From Pseudocercospora fijiensis CIRAD86 (Eukaryota > Ascomycota > Dothideomycetes > Mycosphaerellales > Mycosphaerellaceae): a stretch of DNA of 64,000 bases. A program made the position numbers and the translations under genes. The stretch lies in NCBI RefSeq assembly GCF_000340215.1, contig NW_006921532.1, positions 8,747,409 through 8,811,408 of the forward strand, written 5' to 3'. This document shows positions 51,675-63,418 of this stretch, piece after piece; the stretch's first letter is position 1, and each line of letters starts with the position of its first letter. The notes beneath the pieces are model-generated. The model did not search any database and was not told the DNA's origin. It saw only the letters and a program-made list of their open reading frames with translations.

Positions 51675-52759
51675 GAGCCTGTCTTGTCTATAATCCAATG
51701 TCTAATATCGTGGCGTTTATTAGCATATAACCTACTGTATTAGCGGCCGCCACAATAAGTGAATTAGATAAGGAGGTGTGTCTTCTCGTACGGTTATCGT
51801 ATCGTCGCAATCTCGGTAAAGGCGTTCTTAGCGTATCTCGTAACTTCCGTAGACTTTAGGTAGTAGCTTTATTAGTAGGTAGTAGAAATGATATAGAAGG
51901 AGGCTATTATAACGGCTCGTTCGATATAAGAGATTGCTGCTAGTCTAGTCGCTCGTAGGTCGTTAGTTGCCTACTAAATTTGTTAGTAAATAATAGACTC
52001 TTAAGCAATCGACTAGTCTTAGTACTCTTAGCTAGAACTACCGCCTAACTACTCGCAATTGCCGGATACGTAATAGGAAGAGGCACTCGACGAGGTACCT
52101 AATCTAGCGCCTATTAAGGTAGAAGTTAAAGGTAACTAGCGCTTTAACGATGCTAAGACGTAGTACTTAATAAATAGTGCTATCGACAGGTATAAGAACT
52201 ATAGTAAGAGGGCGGATTCTAGCTTTAAGAAGGGCCTGTTTGTTGCAGTAGCAACAGTAGTAAACCTTATTATTATATAGGCCTAGCGGAAGGCTTGTAT
52301 TATAGCCGCTTTTATAAAGAATAAGCTATCGTTGCTTAAAGTAGACTAGAAGATATAGTATAAGATACTAGCTTAATCTAGCTTCGGCATTAATCCAAAT
52401 AGTAGCTATCTAACCGCTCCGGACGACGTCGTAAAGGCCTGTATTGCTATCTATCCTCGTACGAAGAAATTCCTAAAGAAGCCGCTTCCCTTCTTAGTTG
52501 AACTAGACTAGCTATTTAGCGATATAACGGCTACTAGAGAGCATGTTCTATCTATTAAAGCTATACTTAATAGTCCGATTCCTAGTCCTATAACAGCTCT
52601 TAATCTAACTCTTATAGTAACTAGGAGTAAGGTAGAAATACTATAGCCGAAGAACGATATCTAGGCTCGAAAGCGGGTAATCTGTAATACTAATGTTAAG
52701 GTAAAGCGGCGTCGTTTAGAGGCGTAGAATCGGACATAGTAGACTGTCGACAATATTAT

Positions 52760-52955
52760 TGTAAGAAGGGTATGTTAGTAGGTAGATAGGGTAGTAGTAG
52801 GTACGAGTAGTATTCGATAAGGATCTAGAAGGAGAGGGAGGAAGGTAGGAGAGTTGGCCTAACGCTAAGCGCTAAGCCCTACCTAAGGTATCGAGACCCT
52901 AGCTTTACTCGGCCTAGTTACATGCTAATCACGTATAGCCTCTTTGGCCCTAATA
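52760..52955 (-). repeat. 3' LTR (relative to the minus-strand element)
   Basis: On the plus strand it runs TGTAAGAAGGG... to ...GGCCCTAATA; the terminal CA reads TA here. It differs from the other LTR mainly by C/T and G/A changes. Confidence 0.9.
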
Positions 52956-54129
52956 TACGCTTCCCTTCTAAAGGCTACGCCCTCGTAGCCTGCCTATATT
53001 CTAATCCCGACCTCTATTGCCGCTGACTTAGTAAGTCTAATAAGCTGCTTAGCCGCGCTAAATTGAACACTTAACTACCTAATTATATAACTATATAAAA
53101 CCTTACCTCTAAATAATATAATATACAACTCTAACTGCGCTATCCTTATATATAATAAAGTAAAGGGATATAAAGCTATAAGAATTAAGGGCTATCGACC
53201 AATTACAATACGAGCGCGTCTTCCCTACTATAATAGGTAGACGTACGAGGTATTGTAGCCCTGCCTCCGCTCTAAGTAATGTCGTACCGAGTTCTTTGCG
53301 TCTACTCTTAAAAGACCTAGCAATGTCCGCTTCCGAGGGTTTGTTCGCTTCCGAGGGTTATTGTTCTTGTTGTTCGTAGTTTCGCTAGCCCTAATTAGCT
53401 AGGTTTGGCAGCCTTTAAGTGTCAATCTTATCTTATCTTTTCAAAAAAAACACAGCTCGTCTAGTTTCTATAGGTAAAGGCTATTATAAGTGTAGTAGTA
53501 GAGGTTCGCCTCGCTTAAAGGGTTAGATAGATCGAGGAGTAACCTATTGTCCGCAAGATCGACCCCGGCTAGCTTAGCTCTATAGTTTTGCCCTTAGTTA
53601 GCTAGTCTATTAGTCGCTTAATCTTTTAAGCGGCTTAAAGTTTTAATTAAAGTTTTAATTAAAGGTGCCTTAGGCTCGTAGTGTAGGTAAGGTTGTATCT
53701 ATAGGCGTAGCGACAATAGCAAGTAATGTTAATAACGGCGGCGCTAGTCGTCTTAGCGCTAACTTTACCTTGTTTTACTTTCCTTCTTTAACTAATAATA
53801 ACTCGGTAATACCGTTACTAATATAGCGGTGTCCTTCCTTTCTTAAACGGCAATATACTCCGCAATACTGTCACTAATATAGCCGCGCCGGCCGCGCCGT
53901 CCTTACCGATTGCCTAGGCCTCGAGGCCTCGACAGAATAAGGGAATAAGAGGGGGATTTGTAGGGCGCGTTAGTAAAGAGGTAGAGTCCTTAAAAGAGTA
54001 GGCAATTAGTTAACGCGTCGTAGCGCGCCTAGTGTAGTCTTATTGTCCTTTGTTGCTAACAATTGCTTGCCTCTAATTAGTTAGCTAATAGCACCCCGGG
54101 GGTAGCATTGTTCTAGGCCTTAATAGTAA

Positions 54130-57100
54130 TATTATAAGCTTTTAGCCTTCTTCTTGTTCTTTACGCTAGTCCAATACTTATCTAATAACTCGGTTATATC
54201 CTTAAAGGATCCTTTAGCTTCCTACGAGTCCTATTTAGGTAAATAGCCTTGCTACCTTAGGAGGTATTCCTTCTTGCCTTTCCTAGTCCGGTGCTATAGG
54301 ATACGTTCTATAGACTACAGTTCTTTACTATTAGCTAAGACTTCTTCTAACTTAGTAGGCGCTTTATTATTAGGGTCTCCGCGGTAGTAGTATAGTTTAA
54401 GGAGGGAGATATAGAAGGTGTTATAGATAGTGTAGTATAGTGGGAGCTATAACTAGTAGGCCTGTGTGCCCTTCGGTTCTCGAATGCGGAATAGGCTAAT
54501 ATATCTTAGTGCGAGCTTAGGCCTTGTTTTGCTATCGGGTAATAGGTGTTTGCGGATGCGGAGGTTCTTTATACTAAGTATAACTATATCGCCTTGCTTG
54601 AAGGTTATTAGAAGGTGGTATTTGTTATAGTAGGTCTTTTGGTACTCTTAAGCCTTTGTCAACTTCTCGGCTATCTTAGTATAGATTTCTCGCATCTTCT
54701 AAACCCTCTTAATAGCCGCTAGTGTCTTAGGTTAACCCGCTTCCCTTTCCTTACGCTCGGCCTCGAGCGATAGGGGGTCTTATAGTAGCGCAGGGTTGCT
54801 TCCTATTATAGCGAAATAAGGTAATACCTTAGTAGATGAGTAGACACTGTTATTGTATACAAATTCGGCTAGTTATAGGAGATTAACCTAATCCTTAGGG
54901 TTCTCGTTAATGTAGCTGCGTAGGTACTACTATAGGGTAGCATTCTGTCTCTCTGTTTAACCGTTAGTCTGTAGATAGAAGGCTGTTAATAGCCGATGCT
55001 TTAGTCTTAGCTATAGGTATATTTCGCTCTAATAGTACGATGTAAATATCGAGCCCCTATCGGAGACTATCCCCTTAGGGGTTCCCTAATAGGTACAGAA
55101 GATGTTAGTCTATAGCGCCTTAGCTAGGTTAATAGCCGTCTAATCCTTTCGGGTAGGAATGTAACGAGCGCCCTTAGTAAACCGGTCTACGATAACTAGG
55201 ATAGCATTATATACATCCTTGCTTCCCCTACGCTTAGTAGGCGGAAGGCCTATAATAAAATCCATTATAAGCTTAGCAAATAGCTTCTTTAGAACAGGGA
55301 GTGAAGACAACTCGCCAAATAGTAAGTGCTTTAGTGCTTTAACTCGTTAATATACGGCATACGTGTTTACGTAGTCCTTTATATCCCGCTTACTATTTAG
55401 CTAGTAGTATGTGCGCGATAGTAGCTCGTACGACCTCTCTATACTATAGTAACCGGCAAGCTTACTATTATAGTATCGCTTAAGAAGTTCTTGTCTAATC
55501 GATTGTTTAGCGGGGATATAGTATCTGCCCTTAAACCTTAAGTGACCTTTGTCGTCGATCGACTAATTACTCTTACTAGATCGAGTCTTTCGCCTACTTA
55601 CAAGCTTGTCTATACGTTTAGCAGCAAAGGCGTCCCTCTACTAAGCCCGTAACAGCTTATCTATAAACGATTAACTATTCCTATTTGTAAGGTTATTTAA
55701 TAGCACCCTCGCTATTAAACGAGGTACGTATTATATGCATCTAATAGTACTAGCAGCCGGATTAACTATAGTAGTACTATCGCTGTTACTGTATATAGCG
55801 ATATCGACTAGGGAGTTATTATAACTTCTCCTGTCTATGTCCTTAACACGCACTGTTAATACAGTAAGAGCATTAATATGCTTTAAGCCGTCGCGGAGTC
55901 CGGTAAGCCGCTTATCCTACGCTTGCTTATTAACAATACGGGCTATAGCAATCTTATACTATAGGGTTAGAAACAATGAATTGATGGATTGCTAAGTCCC
56001 GCTGTCGTAATTAGGTCGCCTCGATAGGCTATTAGTAGGGTTGCTTACGCCTAGCCGATATAATACATCAAAATTAAACCTAGCGAGGTAGACGGCCTAT
56101 CTAGCCTATCGACCTATAACTCTAGTAACCTTAGTAATGCTACGGAGGTTGTTATAGTCTATATAGACCTATATCGTGTGTTAGGCCCTATCGAGGTAAT
56201 GCCTCTAGTACTTAAAGGCCTCGACAATAGCTAAGAGCTCTTACTCGTAGGTCTCGTAGCGACGCTTAGCATCGATTATCTTCCTCGAGAAGAAGGCAAT
56301 CGGGTGCTAGTAATAGTTATTATCTAATTGCTAGGACATAATAGCCGATATAGCGAACTGTAAAGCGTTAGTCTCAATTCGGATCTGCTTGTTTAGTACG
56401 AAATAGTATAACAAGGGGACTTTAGTAAAGCGCTACTTCAGACCGTTAAAAGCGGCTTGTGCTTTATTAGTCTATTTAAACTCTCTAGTCGGGTTAGCCT
56501 TGGTTTTAGTAAGCTTAGTTAGGGGCATTACGTGTCGTAAATAGCCCTTAATAAAGCGACGATAGAAGTTAGCAAAACCTAGGAATAATTGAAGCTCCTT
56601 AATACTAGTAGGCGTTAGCTACTTAGTAATAGTCTTAATCCGGTTAGGATTAGCCTTAATACCCTTAGTTGATACGAGGAAGCTAAGGAAGGACACCTCC
56701 TTAGTAGCAAAGGTATATTTAGAAGGCTTGCAATATAGTCTATAGGCTCGTAGGCGATCGAGTACCTTACGGACTATAGCCTAGTGCTCCGCAATATTAG
56801 GTAAGTGTATATAAACTAGGATGTTATCTAGGTAAACTATATAGAGATAGTCTAATAGGCCCGAAAGGGCCCGATTAATGTAGGACTAGAACGTTATAGG
56901 GGCATTAGCTAAGCCGAATAGCATAACTAAGTACTCGAAATGCCTATAACGAGTACGAAAGGCTGTCTTCTATTTATCGCCCTTACGGATACAGATGCGG
57001 TAATAGGCGTCCTTAATGTCTAATATAGTGTAGTAGTAAGTACTAGAAAGGCGATCGAGGGTCTTATTAATAAGAGGAAGTAGGCAGCGGTCTTTAATAG

Positions 57101-59359
57101 TAACAGCGTTAAGCCTACGATAATTAATATATAGACGTAGGCTACTATCCTTCTTTAGTACGAACAGGATAGGGGCGCTAGCAGGGCTGTTACTATACCG
57201 AATGCGACCGTTAGCTAGGTTTTCCTCTAGGTACTTACGCAATATAGCAAGCTCTCGTTTACTAAGGTTGTAGAGGGGGCTAAAAGGGACCTCCTTACCC
57301 GCTATAATATTAATCTTATAATCCGTCTCTTTAAACATAGGCAATGTCGATGCTAAGTAGTATTTAAATACATTAATATAGGTTTCTCGAATAGGCTCCG
57401 GTATACGAGCAAGCTAATTAGGATCTATGCTATTAGGGGGCATAGGCTTATCGTTATCGCCTAATAGGTCGACTATTAGGTTAGCTGCGGCAGGTGTTAG
57501 GTTGCCGATGAATAGAACCCTAATATCGTTAGGGCACTCGCTAATATCGATGTGTTTAATGTCCTCTTTCCTAGCGATTCTAAATCGCTACTATTAACTG
57601 CCCAAGTCTATAACTATAGCATAGTACTTAAGAATAGGGTTACTAATAACAATCTTAGATAGGAGGCTGTCTATATCTACCGCATAGGTAGTAAAGTTTA
57701 GCAGGCGCTTATTGCCGAGGTCGTCCTTTAGGGCTATATAGACATAGTAGGCCCTATAGGTTAATTGCCGAGCGTTATTAAACCAAGCAAGGGTTAGTAG
57801 GTTAGTCCTAGGCAGTTGTCGAAGGTCTAATTGCTTAGCTAGGCGATAGCTAATAAGGGCGCTAACTGAATTTCCTAGATCTAGTATAACCTTAGTCTTA
57901 TAGTTAGTATCGGGCCCGGATATAAGACAGGTACGTATAATAGCTAGTATAATGTCGATAGTCTTACGCCGCACGAGGCTAACAGTTAGTACGGCGCTTA
58001 CTCTTTTTTCGAAGGTTAGCCTATAGGGGTAGCGTTAGCTACTAAGAGGTACTTTTAGTGCTTAGCGGTAGTACGGTCGATTCGGGCCTAGTCCTTAGGT
58101 TTGTCGCATTAGCCTAGTAGATAGCTAGTACTGTTACAATTAAAGCACTTCAACCCGGTTAGTAGACTGCCGTAGCTATTGTTACTGCTATTGTTAGTCG
58201 AGCGGTTAGCATTATAGGGATACGAGCCCCTTCTACGGCCCCTATCGCGGCCTCCTCTATATAACCGCCGGCTACGGCCTCTTCTACGATCGTTACTATT
58301 CCTATTGTTAGTATTGTTGTCCTAGTAGGAACCTTGGTTTCCTCCGCGGCTACTACGGTTGCTACGGTTAGTACTAGCTAGTCGGATCCTTAATTCTAGT
58401 CGCTGTTAGAGCTAAATAGCCCGTTCGGCTGTTTCCACTTCGACTATGAATTAAATGCGCGTTAGATTAGTCTGTTCGAATATACGGCGACGGTCTAATT
58501 TAAGGACTAATTCCTATCGCAATTTAGGGCGTATTTCGGAAATCTAGATAGAGTCGGTCTTAGCTAGCAAATCGTCTTCGAGGGTCTTTAAATAGGCCTT
58601 AAATAAGCGAGCCGATTAATTAGTCTTTTGTTTAGCTCGAAGGTATTAGTCCTAAGCGTGTTATTGCCTTAGTATAGGGTTTCTAAGGGTGTCTAGCATA
58701 ATAGTCTTGTAGTTTTGCTACTAAATAGCGGTCTAATTAGTAAGGGAGTCAAAGTGGTCATCCTAGGTACGCTTTAGGTCTCCATTAATGTATTATATAG
58801 CATAGACGACTAGCGAATAGTCGTCTAGCAGGGCCCTTAGTGCATTTCGTTAGTTAAGCTTACAGTTACGAATATAGTCGTTATATTGCTTTCGACTAGA
58901 GCTATTAAACACGGTATAGTCCTTGAGTTTAGTATCCTTCTTCTAGACTAGGACTGATAGTAAGGAAGGCCCTACTGTCGGATTAGTGTTAGTTGTTAGG
59001 GCCTCCTAAAGGCGGCGAATTTCGAGGAGGTTATCCTTCAGCTATTATTCTTAACGTAGGGCAGTAAGCCTGTTTTAGGTGGCTTCTTAGAGTCTCCCTA
59101 CTAGTTAGGGGCTAAAGGCTAGTTAGCTATATCGACGGTTAACAATATTATTAAGAATATCGTCGACAGGCAATTCTAGATTATTACCTAGAACTATAGG
59201 TTCTTCTTTAATAGGCTCTCCGGCAGGCTCTTTAGTAGGAGGCACTTTAGTAGGAGGCGCTTTAGCAGGCACTGTGCTACTAGCGTTGTCGTTACTAGCG
59301 CTACTAGCGGTAGCACGGTTATTGTTTCGTAATAAACTAGCTATTATAAGGGGCGACAC
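54130..59359 (-). pseudogene. gag-pol of the chromovirus, inactivated
   Basis: gag starts near 59359 (MSPLIIASLLRNNNRATASS). A zinc knuckle at about 58148-58101 keeps three cysteines but has Tyr at the His position (CFNCNSTSY) and a stop inside it. Protease lies at about 57974-57594 (KVILDLGNSVSALISYRLAK). Reverse transcriptase is open at 57344-56970 (VPFSPLYNLSKRELAILRKY; SASAPILFVLKKDSSLRLYI; TILDIKDAYYRICIRKGD); the catalytic box near 56840-56815 reads YLDN rather than YLDD. Integrase is at about 55600-54800 (AFYLQTNGQTERQNATLQQ). A chromodomain-like tail at about 54330-54170 has KKEYLLR and ITELLDKYW. Stops abound, so no protein can be made from this copy. Confidence 0.85.
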
Positions 59360-59616
59360 TAATAATGTATTATTAGCCCCTAAGATGCGGATATAGCGGA
59401 ATTAGTGGATATCGGCTTAGTATGCTTAACTTAGTATAATAGGCCGTATAGAAGGCCTTGCTTGATAATTAGTACGGTTGTTTCGATAGAATAGTACGTA
59501 TAGGTCCCGTTCTTCGAGCGCAATATAGTTAGATTAGTCTTATTCGTAGCTATACCGCTAAAAGCTTAAAATAAGGACTATCTAGCTACTGCCCTTAAAG
59601 GGTGGATCGAATACTA

Positions 59617-59812
59617 TATAAGAAGGGTATATTAGTAGGTAGATAGGGTAGTAGTAGATACGAGTAGTATTCGATAAGAATCTAGAAGGAGAGGGAGGAA
59701 GGTAGGAGAGTTAGCCTAACGCTAAGCGCTAAGCCCTGCCTAAGGCATCGAGACCCTAGCTTTACTCGGCCTAGTTACATGCTAATTACGTATAGCCTCT
59801 TTAGCCCTAACA
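59617..59812 (-). repeat. 5' LTR (relative to the minus-strand element)
   Basis: On the plus strand it runs TATAAGAAGGG... to ...AGCCCTAACA; here the first TG reads TA and the last CA is intact, the mirror of the other LTR. Confidence 0.9.
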
Positions 59813-60399
59813 ATTATTACTATAATATATCGTACGGCAGAGATAATAGTAACGCTACTACCGGTAGGACGAGCGTTATCGCGGCTAGTTTTCTCGGCGG
59901 ACTTCGTCGTAGGATATAAGGAGCTTTAGGACCTAACCTTAAGGCAAAAGCGTCTATTGTATCGTAAGATAACGACGGCGGACGACGGTAATATAGTTAA
60001 TATCTTTCTCGGCGTACCTCTAGATACGTAGTAGGCTATATCGATAGCGTTAGTAGATAAGTATTTAGAGGAGTTTAAATTGTTATCCTAAGCTAGAATA
60101 CCGAAGTGTTAGATTAGTTAGCTATTCTCGAACATAGCTTTTTTTTAATATCTTTAGATCGATAGCTTTTAGTACAGTTTTAGTAGTATCTAGGATTCTA
60201 GTATAAAACTGTATTTCTTAGCTATAAGTTATAGCAAATAAGTTTTCTAAGGATAGTAGGAAGTCGAGCATTGCACTACCGATATAAGAAATCCTATACA
60301 AAACAGCTATAATCTAATAATAACTAAGATTCTTAATATTTCTATCGAATAAAGAAGCCCCGCCTATCTACTAGTTTTATAACTAAGACAATATTGCCT

Positions 60400-61830
60400 T
60401 ATCTTCCTTATCCTATAGGTACTATTAGTATACCCGCTATATCTCTATTGCAATAGTATCTCTTTGCCTATCTATCGGTCCTTTAATACTATTATCTTCT
60501 TCCGTAGCGGCGGCGGCATTATCGAATAGCCTATCGTTAGTCTCGTTAGCCTCTAACTCGAAGGTATCTATCGCCTTCGCGCCTATCTCTTAGAGGACAT
60601 TATAGAGGGTAGTAGCAACGTATACTATAGCTATTTAAGCGCGAATACTATACTACGGCGCACTCTCGAATATATAGAAGCGACGCTTTATTATACTAAA
60701 GGTCCGCTCGATAACGTTACGAAGGGAACTATAGCGAAGGTTAAATAACTCTTTATAGTCCGCCGGCCGCATTATAGCTAGGTACTACTCTCGCAAATAG
60801 TATCGTACGCCTCTATATAGGACTATATAAGGAGCGCTATTTAGATAGCTAGCATCCGCGAGATAATATCGTCCTTCTAGCGCGTTAAATCTATAGTGCG
60901 AGCGAGCGTTATTAAGTATACGACTATTGTAGGCGGAGCCTTTCTATCTAGCTAGAATAAAAGTAAACCTTATATTATAGTCTACTACCGCTAATACATT
61001 CTATAATAGTGTTCCTTTACGACTGCGGAAGGCCGCTTATTAATTAACTAGTACGTATACTAGTATATAAGAGCTATCTAACGTACTAACTACGTCCTTA
61101 AACTAAGGCTAGTATTTCCGACCCTTTGCCTTTACCGCTAAACTATCGTCTTTATCGGCTCGAGTAACGATTACTAGATATACCTCTAATATAGTAGCTA
61201 TAACCTTATAGATTATACGACTATACTTATCGACTAAGTAATAGAAGTCTTCGGCTAGGTCTCGAGTATAGCTGTTAGTTACAAAAGCGTATAAGAATAT
61301 TAGCACCTTCTATTCTTTACTAATATATCTTCTACGCCGTAGGTATAGCAAAATAAGCTAAAAGAGGTATATAAACGCGTCTAGATAGAAGCGTATATAT
61401 CTATACAATCGTCGTATAGTATCTTCTACTAATAGACTAGTAGTAACGGCCTCGCCTTTGCTATCTTCTAGGTATAGGGTACGTATACTAGGCTGCGAAG
61501 AAGCGGCTATTTAGTATAATAGTATCGCTAGTATTCCGAAGGTAAAGATAACGTTACGCTTAACGATTTGCTAGCGGTCGAGAGCGTCTATTATTGCTAA
61601 TAATTATAGTAAGAACCTCGACTACTGCCTACTACCGAGAAACGTATACCGTACGAAGCTCTCCTACGCCCGAAAACTATACCTACTACTACTATATATA
61701 CGTCGACTCGCGCTATTTTCGTTCCGTACGCTGCCCTCGGCCTTAATTGCAACGTACGGTCCTTAATCCAATCGAATAGCTATCGAGCCGTATCTATATA
61801 CCCTATTTAGTACTAAAAGCGCTACTCCGG
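60400..61830 (-). pseudogene. Harbinger-type transposase of the second element, inactivated
   Basis: The minus strand encodes a DDE_Tnp_4-type transposase: LIFLYAFVTNSYTRDLAEDF near 61300, VVSTLDSSYILVYVLVN near 61050, YYLADASYLNSAPYIVLYRG near 60840 (second catalytic Asp), NLRYSSLRNVIERTFSIIKR near 60700. Stops interrupt it. It is clearly related to, but not the same as, the transposase at 27.6-28.9 kb. Confidence 0.72.
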
Positions 61831-62002
61831 AGGCCGCGGAGGTCTATATTCGATTAAGAAGATTGCACTTAGAAAGGGGCTATTAAATAGCCGTTAGACA
61901 GAAGACACGCCTCATAATCCTATCGATAATATTCAATTTTATGGATTATGGTTCAATATCGCTTGGATTATGTAGAGATTGGATTATGGACAAGACAGGC
62001 TC

Positions 62003-63418
62003 CAAAGCTGGCCTCGTAAGGCTCGTATACGGCAGACGTCACGTTACGTCAGCTCGTCCAGCGACGGCGACGCGACGCGCTGTCTTCGCGCGGCACGGCA
62101 GGTACGGTACGCAGACACGCCAAAAATGAAGAAGGACAGAAGCAACGATTGTGGTAGAAAGCAGGCGCGAAATAATACATGTATGCAGTGGGCATCGGGC
62201 GGCCTGATGTGCGTAGGAGTTGAATGAAGCGCCAAGCAATGGCTAAAGCAGGGTGAGGTGCTGGCAGAACATGGCAAATCGAATGCCGGAGCCGGAGCCG
62301 CCGGAGGAGTGGCCGGAGGGGTGACTTTGTATTATTTTATCAGGACTCCCGTACTTCTGAGACGCTCGCTTTCGCCAACAAGCGCCCGTCTCATCGGCGC
62401 GCTACGAGCAGCTCGCAGCTCGCAGCTCGCAGTGCAAAGCCAACCGCCAACAACGCAACACTTGGGACACTACTACTGTCATTTGCAGCCCCCGCCTCGC
62501 CTCGCCTCGCCTCGGCTCCCCAGTGAAATCCTGAAATCCTGCCACCGCTCTGACGCTGAAACTGCGAGGGCACGACAGCACAACGCACCTGTGTTTCCTG
62601 TATCCTTGTTCCTGCCGCGCTACCACGCCCACACCCACACCAAACCATACAACGAGCAGAACATCGTCGGGAAACAGAGAAGGGTCTGGCGGGTGTTGAT
62701 CGACTCGACTTGGGCGGCCTGCACGGCGCGGCACGGCTCGATTGATTAGGGGCTGCGCTAGGCACGAGGCGAGAGCGCAGTCGTCTGCGTGGTGCTTGTT
62801 GCTTGTAGGTGGTGAGGTGAACGCGCGCTGAGCAGAGCAGCTGGAGTGTGGAGTGGTGCCTCAGCCGCCGAGCTGGCTGCTGGAGTGACGGCTGCCTGTC
62901 CTGTGAATCCTCTGACATTCGACCAACATACCCACACATCGCCCTCTTGGATTCCGCTTGCGCACACACCACAGCACCGGGAGTCAGCATCGTTCGCCTG
63001 CAAGAAGCATTCGCTTATACAAGCATTGTCACCGAGACCCGCAACCCCAGCACCGCACGACACAATATACATAGACTGCCGCAGTCCTTCGCCCTTCACG
63101 CGAGACCGCCCTTTTACCCACCCCGTTTCACCTCCGCCGCCAGCTGCTGCATATCAACGTCACTGCGAGAGAAGACGAGGTCGGAGAAGGCATCACCCAT
63201 CAGTGATCCATACCAGACCCATACACTCCTGAGCGCACGCACGACTCAGCCAAACTGGCCCGCCGACCTTCCCCCCATCTCTACAGTCCGCACGCCCGCA
63301 CTCAGGCTGTCAAGAGGGCATCGTGCTCCTCTTCGACAGCCGTCAGCCGAGCCCACCGTCGCCCACCGTGGCGGAAAACAACACTCCCTCGCTCCACCCC
63401 GCAGCCGATCGCTCCAAC
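62003..63418. other. Upstream region and leader of the MAPKK gene
   Basis: Normal composition resumes right after 62002. Simple repeats include GGAGCCGGAGCCGCCGGAGG near 62290, CAGCTCGCAGCTCGCAGCTC near 62410 and CTCGC repeats near 62490. Frames here (for example 62848-63753) run through in other phases and lack motifs. The last several hundred bases are C-rich, as expected of a long 5' leader. Confidence 0.5.

Larger units (their letters stand above)
52760..59812 (-). mobile_element. Ty3/gypsy retrotransposon of the chromovirus type, RIP-degraded
   Basis: Two 196-bp direct repeats (LTRs) bound an internal region with gag, protease, reverse transcriptase, RNase H, integrase and chromodomain signals in that order on the minus strand. 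ATTAT at 52755-52759 and at 59813-59817 is a perfect 5-bp target duplication. A polypurine tract (AGAAGGGAAGCG, minus strand, 52969-52958) lies just before the 3' LTR. Full length 7053 bp. Confidence 0.9.
51800..60150 (+). pseudogene. Accessory protein of the second Harbinger element, interrupted
   Basis: The plus strand is coding-like at about 52110-52754 (AIDRYKNYSKRADSSFKKGL; IYPRTKKFLKKPLPFLVELD; SIKAILNSPIPSPITALNLT) and resumes beyond the retrotransposon at about 59818-60150 (NATTGRTSVIAASFLGGLRR). Stops are scattered through both parts. Product not recognised beyond its position in the element. Confidence 0.45.
51772..61914. mobile_element. Second PIF/Harbinger element, interrupted by an LTR retrotransposon
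   Basis: The ends are GGAGGTGTGTCTTCT (51772) and the complement of TGAGGCGTGTCTTCT (ending 61914), flanked by TAA at 51769-51771 and at 61915-61917, the TWA duplication of this superfamily. Without the inserted retrotransposon the element is about 3.1 kb, similar to the one at 27.2 kb. It carries a transposase on the minus strand and an accessory protein on the plus strand, so the two genes converge, as in the first copy. Confidence 0.72.
51675..62002. mobile_element. Outermost inverted repeat of the nested insertion
   Basis: GAGCCTGTCTTGTCTATAAT at 51675 has its complement ending at 62002 with one difference (T/C), continuing as CCAAT. Outside the inner elements this leaves only about 95 bases on the left and 85 on the right. 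It is probably a short non-autonomous element (about 180 bp) into which the Harbinger element jumped. The right part carries GGATTATG three times. No clean target duplication was found. Confidence 0.55.
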
